Assembly (NCBI RefSeq): GCF_000518765.1
Contig: NZ_KI912490.1
Coordinates: 302,997 to 366,996 of the forward strand
Length of the DNA: 64,000 nt
Direction: 5' to 3'
DNA from: Ruminococcus flavefaciens ATCC 19208
GTDB taxonomy: Bacteria; Bacillota; Clostridia; Oscillospirales; Ruminococcaceae
The notes beneath the pieces are model-generated. The model made no database searches. It saw only the letters and a program-made list of their open reading frames with translations, and was not told the DNA's origin. Shown piece by piece: positions 36,029 to 44,512 of this stretch (the stretch's first letter is position 1; each line of letters starts with the position of its first letter). The position numbers were made by a program, and so were the translations under genes.

Positions 36029-36061
36029 AAAAACAACTCCTTGATAAGTGTCGATAGAATA

Positions 36062-36090
36062 ATTATATCTCTTTTCCGGCGTAAAATCAA
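36062..36090 (-). promoter_or_regulatory. Promoter of the long C_GCAxxG_C_C gene
   Basis: Minus strand: TTGATT (36085-36090), 17-nt spacer, TATAAT (36062-36067). Confidence 0.72.
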
Positions 36091-36165
36091 CGCGTGACGG
36101 CGAAAAAACATTCTTCAATGTTATTACGTCCTAACAAAATGGATTCTTATTTTTGAGCTTTTTTC

Positions 36166-36194
36166 TTGATTAACATTCTGAAATGTAGTATAAT
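36166..36194 (+). promoter_or_regulatory. Promoter of the NifU-like/GGGtGRT operon
   Basis: TTGATT (36166-36171), 17-nt spacer, TATAAT (36189-36194). Confidence 0.75.
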
Positions 36195-36253
36195 GTTTAC
36201 TGTATGCAAGGGCAGTTTATTCGGCTGTCTAAAAACCGAAAGGAGTATTTATA

Positions 36254-36946
36254 ATGATTTATTCGCACGAAGTTGAAACAATGTGCCCGATCGCACAGGG
36301 CGTTGCTCACGGCGCAGCTCCGATACCTGAGGAAGCAAAATGGGTAAAGGCTAAGGAGATAAAGGATATTTCCGGATTTACACACGGTATCGGCTGGTGT
36401 GCACCTCAGCAGGGTACCTGCAAGCTCACACTTAACGTAAAGGAAGGCGTTATCCAGGAAGCTCTCGTTGAGACTATCGGCTGCTCAGGTATGACTCACT
36501 CTGCTGCTATGGCTGCTGAGATCCTCCCTGGCAGAACAATTCTTGAAGCTCTTAACACAGACCTTGTTTGTGATGCTATAAACACAGCTATGAGAGAGCT
36601 CTTCCTTCAGATCGTATACGGACGTTCACAGTCTGCATTCTCTGAGGACGGTCTCGTAGTTGGTGCAGGTCTTGAGGATCTCGGTAAGGGACTCCGTTCA
36701 CAGATCGGTACTACATATGGTACTCTCAAGAAGGGACCACGCTATCTTGAACTCACAGACGGATATATTACAGGTCTTGCTCTTAATGAGGACAACGAGA
36801 TCATCGGCTATAAGTTTATCAACTTTGGTAAGATGATGGACTTCATCAAGGCCGGCGATGATGCAAACACTGCTTTTGAAAAGGCTCAGGGCCAGTACGG
36901 CAGAGTTGCTGACGCAGTTAAGATCGTTGATCCAAGAAAAGACTAA
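36254..36946 (+). CDS. NifU/IscU-like Fe-S scaffold-related protein
   Basis: 230 aa. Related to IscU/NifU N-terminal scaffolds: GWCAPQQGTCKLTL, ETIGCSGMTHSAAMAAEIL and LFLQIVYGRSQSAF. In canonical scaffolds three Cys bind the nascent cluster; here C48, C55 and C76-region cysteines are candidates, but the spacing is not the usual one. The protein is longer than IscU (about 130 aa). Codon use is strongly biased to GCT, CTC, GGT and AAG, as expected of a highly expressed gene. It is followed 14 bp later by the GGGtGRT gene, an arrangement I recall as common in clostridia. SD AAAGGAG. Confidence 0.8.
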   Translation: MIYSHEVETMCPIAQGVAHGAAPIPEEAKWVKAKEIKDISGFTHGIGWCAPQQGTCKLTLNVKEGVIQEALVETIGCSGMTHSAAMAAEILPGRTILEALNTDLVCDAINTAMRELFLQIVYGRSQSAFSEDGLVVGAGLEDLGKGLRSQIGTTYGTLKKGPRYLELTDGYITGLALNEDNEIIGYKFINFGKMMDFIKAGDDANTAFEKAQGQYGRVADAVKIVDPRKD

Positions 36947-36960
36947 GGAGGACTTGTAAA

Positions 36961-37959
36961 ATGGCTTTATTTGAATCATATGAGAGACGTGAGAAGCAGA
37001 TTCTCGCTGTTCTTAAAAACTACGGCATCGGCTCTATCGAAGAGTGTGCTGACGTATGCAAGGCTAAGGGCCTCGATATCTACAAGCTCGTAGAGGGTAT
37101 CCAGCCAATTTGTTTTGAAAATGCAAAGTGGGCTTACACAGTAGGCTGCGCTATCGCTATAAAGAAGGGCTGCACAAGAGCTGCTGACGCTGCTGCAGCT
37201 ATCGGTGAAGGCCTCCAGGCTTTCTGTATCCCTGGTTCTGTTGCAGATCAGCGTAAGGTTGGTCTTGGTCACGGTAACCTCGGTAAGATGCTTCTCGAAG
37301 AAGATACAGAGTGCTTCGCATTCCTTGCAGGTCACGAGTCATTCGCTGCTGCTGAAGGTGCTATCGGTATCGCTGAGAAGGCAAACAAGGTACGTAAGAA
37401 CCCACTCCGTGTAATCCTTAACGGTCTCGGTAAGGACGCTGCACAGATCATTGCTCGTATCAACGGTTTCACATACATCGAGACAGAAATGGACTACGCT
37501 ACAGGCGAAGTTAAGGAAGTATTCCGCAAGGCTTACTCAGACGGTCTCCGTGCAAAGGTTAACTGCTACGGTGCAAACGACGTAAGAGAAGGCGTTGCTA
37601 TCATGTGGAAGGAAAACGTTGACGTATCTATCACAGGTAACTCAACTAACCCAACACGTTTCCAGCACCCTGTTGCAGGTACATACAAGAAGGAGCGCAC
37701 AGACGCTGGCAAGAAGTACTTCTCAGTTGCTTCAGGCGGCGGTACAGGACGTACACTCCACCCGGATAACATGGCAGCAGGCCCTGCTTCTTATGGTATG
37801 ACAGATACTATGGGACGTATGCACTCTGACGCTCAGTTCGCAGGTTCTTCATCTGTTCCTGCTCACGTTGAGATGATGGGTCTTATCGGTATGGGCAACA
37901 ACCCGATGGTTGGTGCAACAGTTGCTTGCGCAGTTGCTGTTGAAGAGGCTATGAAGTAA
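36961..37959 (+). CDS. GGGtGRT protein (conserved, function unknown)
   Basis: 332 aa. Carries the signature SGGGTGRTLHPDNMAAGPASYGMTDT split around GGGTGRT (near residue 263), which defines the GGGtGRT family. No known enzyme motif is recognised; Gly-rich loops and a conserved DAQFAGSSSVPAHVEMMGLIGMGNNPMVGA-type C-terminus suggest a nucleotide or metabolite site. Strong high-expression codon bias and SD AAGGAGG. Together with the NifU-like gene it forms a two-gene operon closed by a terminator, suggesting a role in metal or Fe-S handling (inference). Confidence 0.88.
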   Translation: MALFESYERREKQILAVLKNYGIGSIEECADVCKAKGLDIYKLVEGIQPICFENAKWAYTVGCAIAIKKGCTRAADAAAAIGEGLQAFCIPGSVADQRKVGLGHGNLGKMLLEEDTECFAFLAGHESFAAAEGAIGIAEKANKVRKNPLRVILNGLGKDAAQIIARINGFTYIETEMDYATGEVKEVFRKAYSDGLRAKVNCYGANDVREGVAIMWKENVDVSITGNSTNPTRFQHPVAGTYKKERTDAGKKYFSVASGGGTGRTLHPDNMAAGPASYGMTDTMGRMHSDAQFAGSSSVPAHVEMMGLIGMGNNPMVGATVACAVAVEEAMK

Positions 37960-37989
37960 TAGCTAATCGGCTATAATACGCTATAAAAT

Positions 37990-38027
37990 GAAATCCTGAC
38001 AGGTTTTACGACTTGTCAGGATTTTAC
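37990..38027 (+). terminator. Terminator of the NifU-like/GGGtGRT operon
   Basis: AAATCCTGACAG pairs with CTTGTCAGGATTT around TTTTACGA-type loop sequence, followed by T residues. Confidence 0.85.
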
Positions 38028-38082
38028 TATTTTCTGGGACTATAACGTGTTTTGTCACCCGTTTGTCATCCTGTATATACAG

Positions 38083-38109
38083 CAAAAAACCGTCCTATGG
38101 ACGGCTTTT
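38083..38109 (-). terminator. Terminator of the lipoprotein gene
   Basis: Minus strand: GCCGTCC, ATA, GGACGGT, then TTTTTG; 20 bp after the lipoprotein stop. Confidence 0.85.
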
Positions 38110-38129
38110 GTAATATCTTTAATTATATT

Positions 38130-38846
38130 TTAGTCCAGTTCTTTTCTTTCCGCACTGTCAACGAGCCACTTGTCGCCGATCTTGACAATGTGTATATCTA
38201 CCTGTGTTACACCGCCTGTAAGCTCGTAATCAGCTCTTGCAGTAAACTCGTCATCGCTTGCAGAAATGATCTCGGGATCGAATTCGTCCCAGCCGTAAAT
38301 ATATGCTCTGCCGCCGGTTTTTGCATAGAGAACACCGTCTGCTTCGGTAAAGAAAGGCTCGTCACCTTCGATGAGGTAGGTATGCTCTTTATAGAATTCA
38401 CCTGTGAAATTATCCGAAAGGAATGACTTTATTTTGTCAAGATCAGAAAAATCGTATGAATCTATTTCACCGTCAGTGACCTTGTAATATGTTGGATCAG
38501 ATGCAAGAGGCTGGTTTGCATCAATAATTATACAACCGCTGCCCAGCATTTCTGATGCTGTCATTGCCTCCATAAGCTCTACGGTAATTTTCTTGTATTC
38601 CTCTTCGTTTTCAGCAGCAGGCTTAGCCTCTGTAGTATCTTCCTCGGCAGCAGTTGTTGCTTCGGAGGTTGTTGTCTGCTCTGTAGTTGTTGTGCTTTCA
38701 GTTGTAGTCTCAGCTTCTGTAGTCATTGTAGTTGCAGTTGTAGTTGTCTCTTTAGCTGATGAATCATTTGATGACTTCTTGTCCGAGCAGCCTGTAAATG
38801 CAGTCATAACTGCGATAACTGCACCGACAGCAATAATTTTCTTCAT
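38130..38846 (-). CDS. Thr-rich lipoprotein of unknown function
   Basis: 238 aa. Lipoprotein signal peptide with lipobox AFTGC (Cys20), then a Thr/Glu-rich linker (about 35-80) that should span the cell wall, then a globular domain (about 85-238) with no recognised family; it ends GDKWLVDSAERKELD, a pattern seen in small NTF2-like or DUF-type domains that sit on lipoproteins. Attached to the outer face of the membrane. Single gene. Confidence 0.8.
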   Translation of the reverse strand: MKKIIAVGAVIAVMTAFTGCSDKKSSNDSSAKETTTTATTMTTEAETTTESTTTTEQTTTSEATTAAEEDTTEAKPAAENEEEYKKITVELMEAMTASEMLGSGCIIIDANQPLASDPTYYKVTDGEIDSYDFSDLDKIKSFLSDNFTGEFYKEHTYLIEGDEPFFTEADGVLYAKTGGRAYIYGWDEFDPEIISASDDEFTARADYELTGGVTQVDIHIVKIGDKWLVDSAERKELD

Positions 38847-38932
38847 ATTTGATCTCCTTCTTCCTTGCTCTGCATAAGAGCGCTATGTTGGTCACTGAAG
38901 CCGCATATACGGCAGGAGCGATCTTTTTATAA

Positions 38933-38960
38933 ATTATATCACTGCTTTTATGAAAGTCAA
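38933..38960 (-). promoter_or_regulatory. Promoter of the lipoprotein gene
   Basis: Minus strand: TTGACT (38955-38960), 16-nt spacer, TATAAT (38933-38938). Confidence 0.65.
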
Positions 38961-39067
38961 TAATTGTTACAGCATTTGTAACTCTTTTTATTATCTTGAC
39001 TGAAAAAAATCCGCACACTATATATAAATATATTTAACTTGACATTGGTGAAAGGGGAAATAATAAA

Positions 39068-39095
39068 AAAGGACCGCCTTTAAAAGGCGGTCCTT
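39068..39095 (-). terminator. Terminator of the 110-aa protein gene
   Basis: Minus strand: AAGGACCGCCTTTTAAAGGC pairs on itself (stem AAGGACCGCCTT/AAGGCGGTCCTT), followed by TTTTTATT. Confidence 0.9.
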
Positions 39096-39102
39096 CACGT
39101 TG

Positions 39103-39435
39103 TCAGATTTTGCAGAATACGTTTGAGATAGCACAGCTGAGTGCCTGATACTGATGCTCTAATTCAAGATCATCTACGTATTCATTGATTTCTTCTCTCA
39201 GATCCCTTGGTGTTTCGTCTTCGTCAATAAGAACGCTGTCAACCGAATACCAGAAGTTACTGTCCATAGTGAAAATAAGAACTCCGCACTGTTCACACTT
39301 TCTTCCTAAGATCTGGCTGACAAACTCTTTGCTGACAGGCAGATATAAGCAGTCATAATCCTCATCATAGATGTAGGAATTGTTACCTGTCGTGATGTCG
39401 TCGTAAATTGCTCCTAACATTGAAAAAAGTTTCAT
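39103..39435 (-). CDS. conserved-looking small acidic protein, unknown function
   Basis: 110 aa, acidic, no signal peptide or transmembrane segment. A CEQCGVLIF motif could bind metal but is a single Cys pair. I do not recognise a family. It has its own promoter, SD (GGGGG, 6-8 nt from ATG) and terminator, so it is very probably a real gene. Confidence 0.75.
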   Translation of the reverse strand: MKLFSMLGAIYDDITTGNNSYIYDEDYDCLYLPVSKEFVSQILGRKCEQCGVLIFTMDSNFWYSVDSVLIDEDETPRDLREEINEYVDDLELEHQYQALSCAISNVFCKI

Positions 39436-39470
39436 AAAAAAGCCCCCTATAAAATAAAAATTATGTTATT

Positions 39471-39499
39471 ATAATACTTGGAATATGGGCATTTGTAAA
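39471..39499 (-). promoter_or_regulatory. Promoter of the 110-aa protein gene
   Basis: Minus strand: TTTACA (39494-39499), 17-nt spacer, TATTAT (39471-39476). Confidence 0.68.
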
Positions 39500-39661
39500 C
39501 CCCTTTTTTTGAAATGTTACAGTTTATTAATTTTATTCGTTATACTGCAATAAAAAAAATCTGCAATGTTGTCTATATTGCTGTAGAAAAATGGGGTGTA
39601 GAGTTGTAGAAATTGCTGATATATTTCGATTTTGTAAATGTGATAGTTAAATGAACAAAGA

Positions 39662-39696
39662 AACACTGCGGAAACAATTTATTCCGCAGTGTTTGA
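39662..39696 (-). terminator. Terminator of the short dockerin gene
   Basis: CACTGCGGAA and TTCCGCAGTG form a 10-bp stem. On the minus strand it ends GTTTCTTTG, 8 bp after the stop. Confidence 0.8.
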
Positions 39697-39702
39697 CAAG
39701 TT

Positions 39703-40692
39703 TTATTTAAGCACTTTTTCATCAGAAGGAAGAGTAACCTTTGTAAAGACTGCGGCTTCATCACCGCCTGCCATAGTCAGGGTATTTCCGATTATTGTTA
39801 CAGTACCTGCTCCGTTGAATAAAGGAGTAAGATTTTCATTTGTAGTAATTGTCAGCCTGTTGCCATCCAGTTTATAAGTGAAGAAGTTGTTATAGACTAT
39901 CCTGCTCTTGCCTTCCTCATAGAAATCAATAACAGAATATACTGAATCTGCGCCTGCATTTCGGTCCTTTTTGAAGCCGTTAAGGATAGTGTTATAGAAT
40001 ACACCGCCATAGAGGTGATATGTTCCCAAATATCCGTCAGTGCTTTCTATCCTTGACATTTCGATAAGCTTTTCCTTACCGTTATCAACGGTTATAGTTC
40101 CGTTTTCCTCCTTGAATGAACCTGAGGAGACAGCGGAACCTGTCACATAAAAGTCATTTCCGCTGAAGTAGAAAAGGTCAGAGGTCATATCGAATATTCC
40201 GCCGGTACCTTCTTTTGTAAAGAATAATCCGTAATTATTTGTGTTTTCTTCATCTTGCTGATTGAGCTCCCAGAAGCCTAATATATCCTTGCTGTAATCT
40301 ACTGTAGTATTGACGGTAGTTGTGGTGGTTGTAGTTGTCACCGGAGCGGTCGTAGCAGCAGATGAGCCGTTTACGAAGGTCTCAAGGTCAAGAGTACCGC
40401 TTGTGGATGTGTATGCGTAATATGCAAGGATATATGAAGCATCAACTGCATCGACATAATTGTCATGGTTTACATCAGCAGCTTTTCTCTGTTCTTCTGT
40501 GAAGGTACCGCCCTTATGAGTTGCGTTGTTTGCGTATTCCGACAGTATCAGAGATGCGTCTACTGCATCTACATAACCGTTGTTATTGACATCACCGAAA
40601 GTATATGCAGCAAATGCCTGTGCAGCAGATGATATCAGCAGTACAGAAGAAGAGAGTACAGAACAAGTTATTTTAGCGATAGTGTTTTTCAT
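39703..40692 (-). CDS. secreted dockerin protein without a recognised enzyme domain
   Basis: 329 aa. Signal peptide to AFAA (about residue 29); dockerin directly at the N-terminus (32-97) with loops DVNNNGYVDAVDASLIL and DVNHDNYVDAVDASYIL; Thr linker (about 112-128); C-terminal region 135-329 made of beta-strands with repeated GFWELN and F..G..Y patterns, like small lipocalin/DUF5640-type barrels. The dockerin is the same class (VDAS) as that of the giant LRR protein, so both may bind one cohesin. No catalytic motif is visible. Confidence 0.82.
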   Translation of the reverse strand: MKNTIAKITCSVLSSSVLLISSAAQAFAAYTFGDVNNNGYVDAVDASLILSEYANNATHKGGTFTEEQRKAADVNHDNYVDAVDASYILAYYAYTSTSGTLDLETFVNGSSAATTAPVTTTTTTTTVNTTVDYSKDILGFWELNQQDEENTNNYGLFFTKEGTGGIFDMTSDLFYFSGNDFYVTGSAVSSGSFKEENGTITVDNGKEKLIEMSRIESTDGYLGTYHLYGGVFYNTILNGFKKDRNAGADSVYSVIDFYEEGKSRIVYNNFFTYKLDGNRLTITTNENLTPLFNGAGTVTIIGNTLTMAGGDEAAVFTKVTLPSDEKVLK

Positions 40693-40724
40693 AGTTTACC
40701 TCCATTAAAGATTTTGATACATTT

Positions 40725-40753
40725 ATTTTAGCAGAAGCGGAATATAATGTCAA
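40725..40753 (-). promoter_or_regulatory. Promoter of the short dockerin gene
   Basis: Minus strand: TTGACA (40748-40753), 17-nt spacer, TAAAAT (40725-40730). Confidence 0.72.
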
Positions 40754-40782
40754 TGTGAAATTATCACAGAAAACAGCTTTTG

Positions 40783-40811
40783 TTGACAGCAGAAATGCGA
40801 AGTGGTATAAT
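40783..40811 (+). promoter_or_regulatory. Promoter of the alpha/beta-hydrolase gene
   Basis: TTGACA (40783-40788), 17-nt spacer, TATAAT (40806-40811). Confidence 0.85.
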
Positions 40812-40837
40812 TAACAAGAAGTAAGGGGGTACAGATA

Positions 40838-41896
40838 ATGAAAAAGGTTTTAAAAAGAACAATTGTAATATTATTGATTTTTCTTATTGTATCGTTTGTA
40901 ATAGCATATGTGATAACGTCAAAGGAAATGGCAAAGAGCTTCGGGCGCGGTGATTATCCTGACAAAAACAAATCTGCTACATGGTTTTACGACCATTATG
41001 AGAATGAGTATCCCCGTGAAGAAGTGAGCTTTAAATCGGGTGACAATACCCTTAAAGGCTTCATATACGGCATGGATAATGACAAGGGACTTATCGTGTT
41101 TGCTCATGGCATAGGCAGCGGACATGAGATGTATCTCTCGTTTATCACGCAGCTTGTTGACTGCGGCTGGCGTGTATTTGCCTACGACTGCACCGGCAGC
41201 GGTTACAGTGAGGGCGACGGTACAAAAGGTCTGGCACAGTCTGTTATCGACCTTGATAATGCTCTGACATATGCGGAAAGTGATGCTCGTCTAAATATAT
41301 TTGATAAATTTGTACTGGGACACAGCTGGGGCGGATATGCAGCGGCAGCTGTACTGAATTTTGACCATGATGTCAAAGCCTGCGTTACTATGTCTGGTTA
41401 TAATACTCCGTATGAGGAGCTTTCGGAGACTTGTGAGGTAAGATTTGGCGGTTGGAGCAAGCCTCTCAATCCTGTGGTATGGCTGTACAATAAAATAGAA
41501 TTCGGCAGCAATTCCTCTATATCGGCGGTTGACGGCATAAACAAGTCAGGTATACCTGTGCTTGTGCTGCACGGCGACGACGATGATGTCATAGATTATA
41601 ACGGAGCATCGGTAATTGCTCATAAGGACGAGATAACTAATCCCAATGCGGAGTATAAGGTATATGACGAAGTGGGCAGAAACGGACATAACAGCTATTT
41701 CTACACTCCCGAGTACAAGAAATACAAGGAGGAAGTCCTTACACCAAAGAGTGATGAGCTTGAAAAGAAATACGGCGAGGACATTCCCGATGATGAATAC
41801 ATAAGCTTTATCAATATGATAGACAAGAAGCTGTACAACAGCACAAATGACGAGCTTGTGGAGCTTATTGACGATTTCTTTAGCAAAAATCTGTAA
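40838..41896 (+). CDS. membrane-anchored alpha/beta hydrolase
   Basis: 352 aa. One N-terminal transmembrane anchor (about 8-27), then a serine hydrolase fold: oxyanion region FAHGIGSG, nucleophile Ser163 in GHSWGGYA, acid in LHGDDDDVI (about 247-250), His284 in RNGHNSY. It resembles lysophospholipase/BAAT-like peptidases. Probably faces outward. Substrate unknown. AAGGGGGT-type SD 9 nt upstream; own promoter and terminator. Confidence 0.88.
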   Translation: MKKVLKRTIVILLIFLIVSFVIAYVITSKEMAKSFGRGDYPDKNKSATWFYDHYENEYPREEVSFKSGDNTLKGFIYGMDNDKGLIVFAHGIGSGHEMYLSFITQLVDCGWRVFAYDCTGSGYSEGDGTKGLAQSVIDLDNALTYAESDARLNIFDKFVLGHSWGGYAAAAVLNFDHDVKACVTMSGYNTPYEELSETCEVRFGGWSKPLNPVVWLYNKIEFGSNSSISAVDGINKSGIPVLVLHGDDDDVIDYNGASVIAHKDEITNPNAEYKVYDEVGRNGHNSYFYTPEYKKYKEEVLTPKSDELEKKYGEDIPDDEYISFINMIDKKLYNSTNDELVELIDDFFSKNL

Positions 41897-41903
41897 TAAC
41901 AAG

Positions 41904-41930
41904 GGCTGCTGATCTCAGCAGCCTTTTTCG
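41904..41930 (+). terminator. Terminator of the alpha/beta-hydrolase gene
   Basis: GGCTGCTGA (41904-41912), TC, TCAGCAGCC (41915-41923), TTTTT. Confidence 0.9.
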
Positions 41931-41957
41931 TGCCTGAAACTTTTTTTGCTCCGCCGC

Positions 41958-41986
41958 TTGATTTTTTGGAATTACAGTGATATAAT
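41958..41986 (+). promoter_or_regulatory. Promoter of the small lipoprotein gene
   Basis: TTGATT (41958-41963), 17-nt spacer, TATAAT (41981-41986). Confidence 0.78.
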
Positions 41987-42033
41987 ATAAATGAATATGA
42001 AATTGATTATCAGTTTACAAGGAGAGTGAAAAA

Positions 42034-42507
42034 ATGTCTTTTAAAAGATATGCATTTACAGTATTGCTTCTGACTGCAAGTATCTGTTCATGCGGAGAAA
42101 AGAAGAGCGAACCTGCACCAAAGGCTTCAGCAGCAGTTGCAAGCAGCGGATATGACGTTGACCTGACACAGCTGAATTCCCAGATGGTGTATGCACAGGT
42201 ATATGATATGGTCACAAAGCCAGAGGATTATAAGGGGCAGAAGGTACGTGCGAAAGGTCCTTTTTCATACTTCAAGGACGATCAGACAGGAAACGAGTAT
42301 TTTGCCGTGCTTATAAGTGATGCTACAGCCTGCTGCTCGCAGGGAATAGAATTCGTACTTGACGGCGATCATAAATACCCCGACGATTACCCTGCAATGG
42401 ATACTGAAATAACCGTATCGGGCACTTTCGATTATTATAAGGAAGGCGTTAATATTTACTGTCAGCTTCTTGATGCAAAGATAGAGGACAGTAAGCTCTC
42501 ATGGTGA
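42034..42507 (+). CDS. small lipoprotein with OB-fold-like domain
   Basis: 157 aa. Signal peptide with lipobox ASICSC (Cys at about residue 20), Ala/Lys/Pro linker, then a domain (about 45-157) with PEDYKGQKVRAKGPFSYF, DATACCSQGIEFVLDGD and EITVSGTFDYYKEG. This strand/loop order looks like an OB-fold lipoprotein family found in Firmicutes; a double Cys before SQGIEF is conserved-looking. Function unknown. SD AAGGAGAG. Confidence 0.8.
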   Translation: MSFKRYAFTVLLLTASICSCGEKKSEPAPKASAAVASSGYDVDLTQLNSQMVYAQVYDMVTKPEDYKGQKVRAKGPFSYFKDDQTGNEYFAVLISDATACCSQGIEFVLDGDHKYPDDYPAMDTEITVSGTFDYYKEGVNIYCQLLDAKIEDSKLSW

Positions 42508-42520
42508 GATGATAGTGACA

Positions 42521-42555
42521 GAGCTTCGGACAAAGCGGTTGTCCGAAGCTTTTTA
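42521..42555 (+). terminator. Terminator of the small lipoprotein gene
   Basis: GAGCTTCGGACA pairs with TGTCCGAAGCTT, followed by TTTT. Confidence 0.9.
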
Positions 42556-42576
42556 TATGTCTGTAAGCCTGTTCTA

Positions 42577-42605
42577 TTGACAAAAACAGCGTATAATGAT
42601 ATAAT
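42577..42605 (+). promoter_or_regulatory. Promoter of the degV-family gene
   Basis: TTGACA (42577-42582), 17-nt spacer, TATAAT (42600-42605). Confidence 0.88.
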
Positions 42606-42674
42606 CTCCTATGGGAAATTTGCTCTGTTTTTTGCAGAGTATGTATGAAAGCTGATAGAAACGAGGAAAACTGA

Positions 42675-43556
42675 ATGAAAACTGCGGTCATGACTGACAC
42701 TAACAGCGGCATATCACTTGATGAAGGACACAGATACGGGATATATGTTCTGCCCATGCCTGTTATTATCGACGGAAAGGATCATCTTGAGGAAGTGACG
42801 ATAACTCATGATGAACTTTATAAGGCACTGAACGAGAACAGAGATATTGTTTCGTCACAGCCTTCACCGGGTGCACTGATCGAAATGTGGGATAAGATCC
42901 TTTCGGAGGGATACGACGAACTTGTTTATATCCCGATGTCAAGCGGCTTGAGCGGTTCGTGCAGCACAGCGAAGGCGCTTTCGGAGGAATACGGCGAAAA
43001 GGTGGTCGTAATAGACAATCACCGTATATCCGTAACGCTCCTTGACTCTGTTTACGATGCGAAGTATCTTGCAAACAGTGGTAAAAATGCAGCTGAGATA
43101 AAGGAGATACTTGAAAAAAATGCGTATCAGAATGATATATATATAACTCTTCACAGTCTCAAGCGCATAACAAAGACAGGAAGAATAACTGCGGCAGGTG
43201 CGGCAATAGCAACTGTGCTCAATCTTAAGCCCATACTTAAAATACAGGGCGGCAAGCTTGATGCATACGCAAAGGTGAGGGGAATGGCTGGAGCAGAGCA
43301 GAAAATGCTTGAAGCCGTTCACAAGGATATTGCGGAAAAGTATGCAGGCGTACCGAAGAATAAGCTCAGCATAGGTGCGGCAGGCACTCTGGAGGACAAA
43401 CGTGCTGCAAAACAGTGGTTTGACAAGGTAAAGGCTGAGTTTGCAGGATACAAGGTAACATACCGTCCTCTTGCATGCAGTATCGCCTGTCACGTGGGAA
43501 CAAACACACAGGGAGTAGCAGTCGGAACGACTGTGCGTACATTAAAAACAGACTGA
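42675..43556 (+). CDS. DegV family fatty-acid-binding protein
   Basis: 293 aa, full length. DegV/FakB proteins hold a fatty acid for phosphorylation by FakA. Conserved elements: TDTNSGIS, VLPMPVIIDGK, SSQPSPGA, YIPMSSGLSGSC, SLKRITKTGRIT, LNLKPILKI and the C-terminal HVGTNTQGVAVG. No fakA is seen nearby. Single gene with its own promoter and terminator. Confidence 0.93.
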   Translation: MKTAVMTDTNSGISLDEGHRYGIYVLPMPVIIDGKDHLEEVTITHDELYKALNENRDIVSSQPSPGALIEMWDKILSEGYDELVYIPMSSGLSGSCSTAKALSEEYGEKVVVIDNHRISVTLLDSVYDAKYLANSGKNAAEIKEILEKNAYQNDIYITLHSLKRITKTGRITAAGAAIATVLNLKPILKIQGGKLDAYAKVRGMAGAEQKMLEAVHKDIAEKYAGVPKNKLSIGAAGTLEDKRAAKQWFDKVKAEFAGYKVTYRPLACSIACHVGTNTQGVAVGTTVRTLKTD

Positions 43557-43596
43557 AAAAAGCCTGAGAGCGTTTTAACTGCTCTCAGGCTTTTGA
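43557..43596. terminator. Bidirectional terminator (DegV / DUF2520 genes)
   Basis: AAAAAGCCTGAGAGC pairs with GCTCTCAGGCTTTT, closing the DegV gene and, on the other strand, the DUF2520 gene. Confidence 0.88.
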
Positions 43597-43598
43597 GT

Positions 43599-44444
43599 TC
43601 AGAGAAGAACCCTGTTCATCTTTCTGTAGTCGCTGTCGGGGTGCCTTTTCTGAGCCACCTCAACAAGCTTGCGTGAAACTGCCTTGTACATTGATTTGTC
43701 GTTTTCCTTGTTCAGACATTCGATATGCTTCTGGACTGTCTGAACGTCGTTGCGCTCAATAGGACCTGTAAGAGCCTCCGCAGGTCCTACCTTGAAGATG
43801 TGACGGATATTGCTCATTACAAGGGGCTGTAGAGCTGCCAGTGCTTCGTTCTCGCTGAAGCCGCATTTTTTCAGAAGGTCAATGCTCTCCTCAGCCAGTG
43901 CGCAAACGAGATTGCTTGATACAGCACAGGCTGCATGGTACTCATGCTTGTGACTGCTCGAGATAACTCTTACCGGATTGCCCATATCCTCAAATATCTT
44001 TTTCCACTGCATAACATGAGCTTCGCTGCCCTCTAAGCAGAAAAATGCATGGCGAAACTCTCTGTATGAGTCGTATTTGCTGCTGACAGGGAAAAGCGGG
44101 TGGATAGAGCAGCCGCTGGCACCATATCTTGCGATATCGGGAAAAGCCTCAAGTGCAGACATTGCGCCGCTGCAATGGCAAATCTGCTTGCCTGCTATAC
44201 CAAGGTCTCTTATTTGTTCGTACACCTCTCGGATAGCATTGTCGGGAACGGTAATGAATACCGTATCACAGCTGCTTAAAAGTGAGTCAAGATCGTCAAA
44301 AGCGTGTGTTTGCGTGAAGCGTGAAGCTTCGGTTCGTGACTGGATATTACGGCTGTAATACCCGGACACTGTAAGTCCGTTTTCGGTAAAGTATCTTCCG
44401 AGTGAGAACCCGACTTTACCGGCACCAATAAAACCAATTTTCAT
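43599..44444 (-). CDS. Rossmann-fold/DUF2520 protein
   Basis: 281 aa. N-terminal NAD(P)-binding motif MKIGFIGAGKVGFSLG and a C-terminal helical domain (DUF2520) with HPLFPVS, the helix EYHAACAVSSNLVCALAEE and LTGPIERND. It resembles 6-phosphogluconate-dehydrogenase-like or F420-NADP reductase-like folds. Substrate unknown; in some clostridia this family sits near pantothenate genes, not seen here. SD AGGAGG. Confidence 0.88.
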   Translation of the reverse strand: MKIGFIGAGKVGFSLGRYFTENGLTVSGYYSRNIQSRTEASRFTQTHAFDDLDSLLSSCDTVFITVPDNAIREVYEQIRDLGIAGKQICHCSGAMSALEAFPDIARYGASGCSIHPLFPVSSKYDSYREFRHAFFCLEGSEAHVMQWKKIFEDMGNPVRVISSSHKHEYHAACAVSSNLVCALAEESIDLLKKCGFSENEALAALQPLVMSNIRHIFKVGPAEALTGPIERNDVQTVQKHIECLNKENDKSMYKAVSRKLVEVAQKRHPDSDYRKMNRVLL

Positions 44445-44483
44445 TTTAATATCCTCCTGTAACCCAATATTGTTACTATACTA

Positions 44484-44512
44484 ATTATATCACGATTGTG
44501 CTGTACATACAA
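44484..44512 (-). promoter_or_regulatory. Promoter of the DUF2520 gene
   Basis: Minus strand: TTGTAT (44507-44512), 17-nt spacer, TATAAT (44484-44489). Confidence 0.68.
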
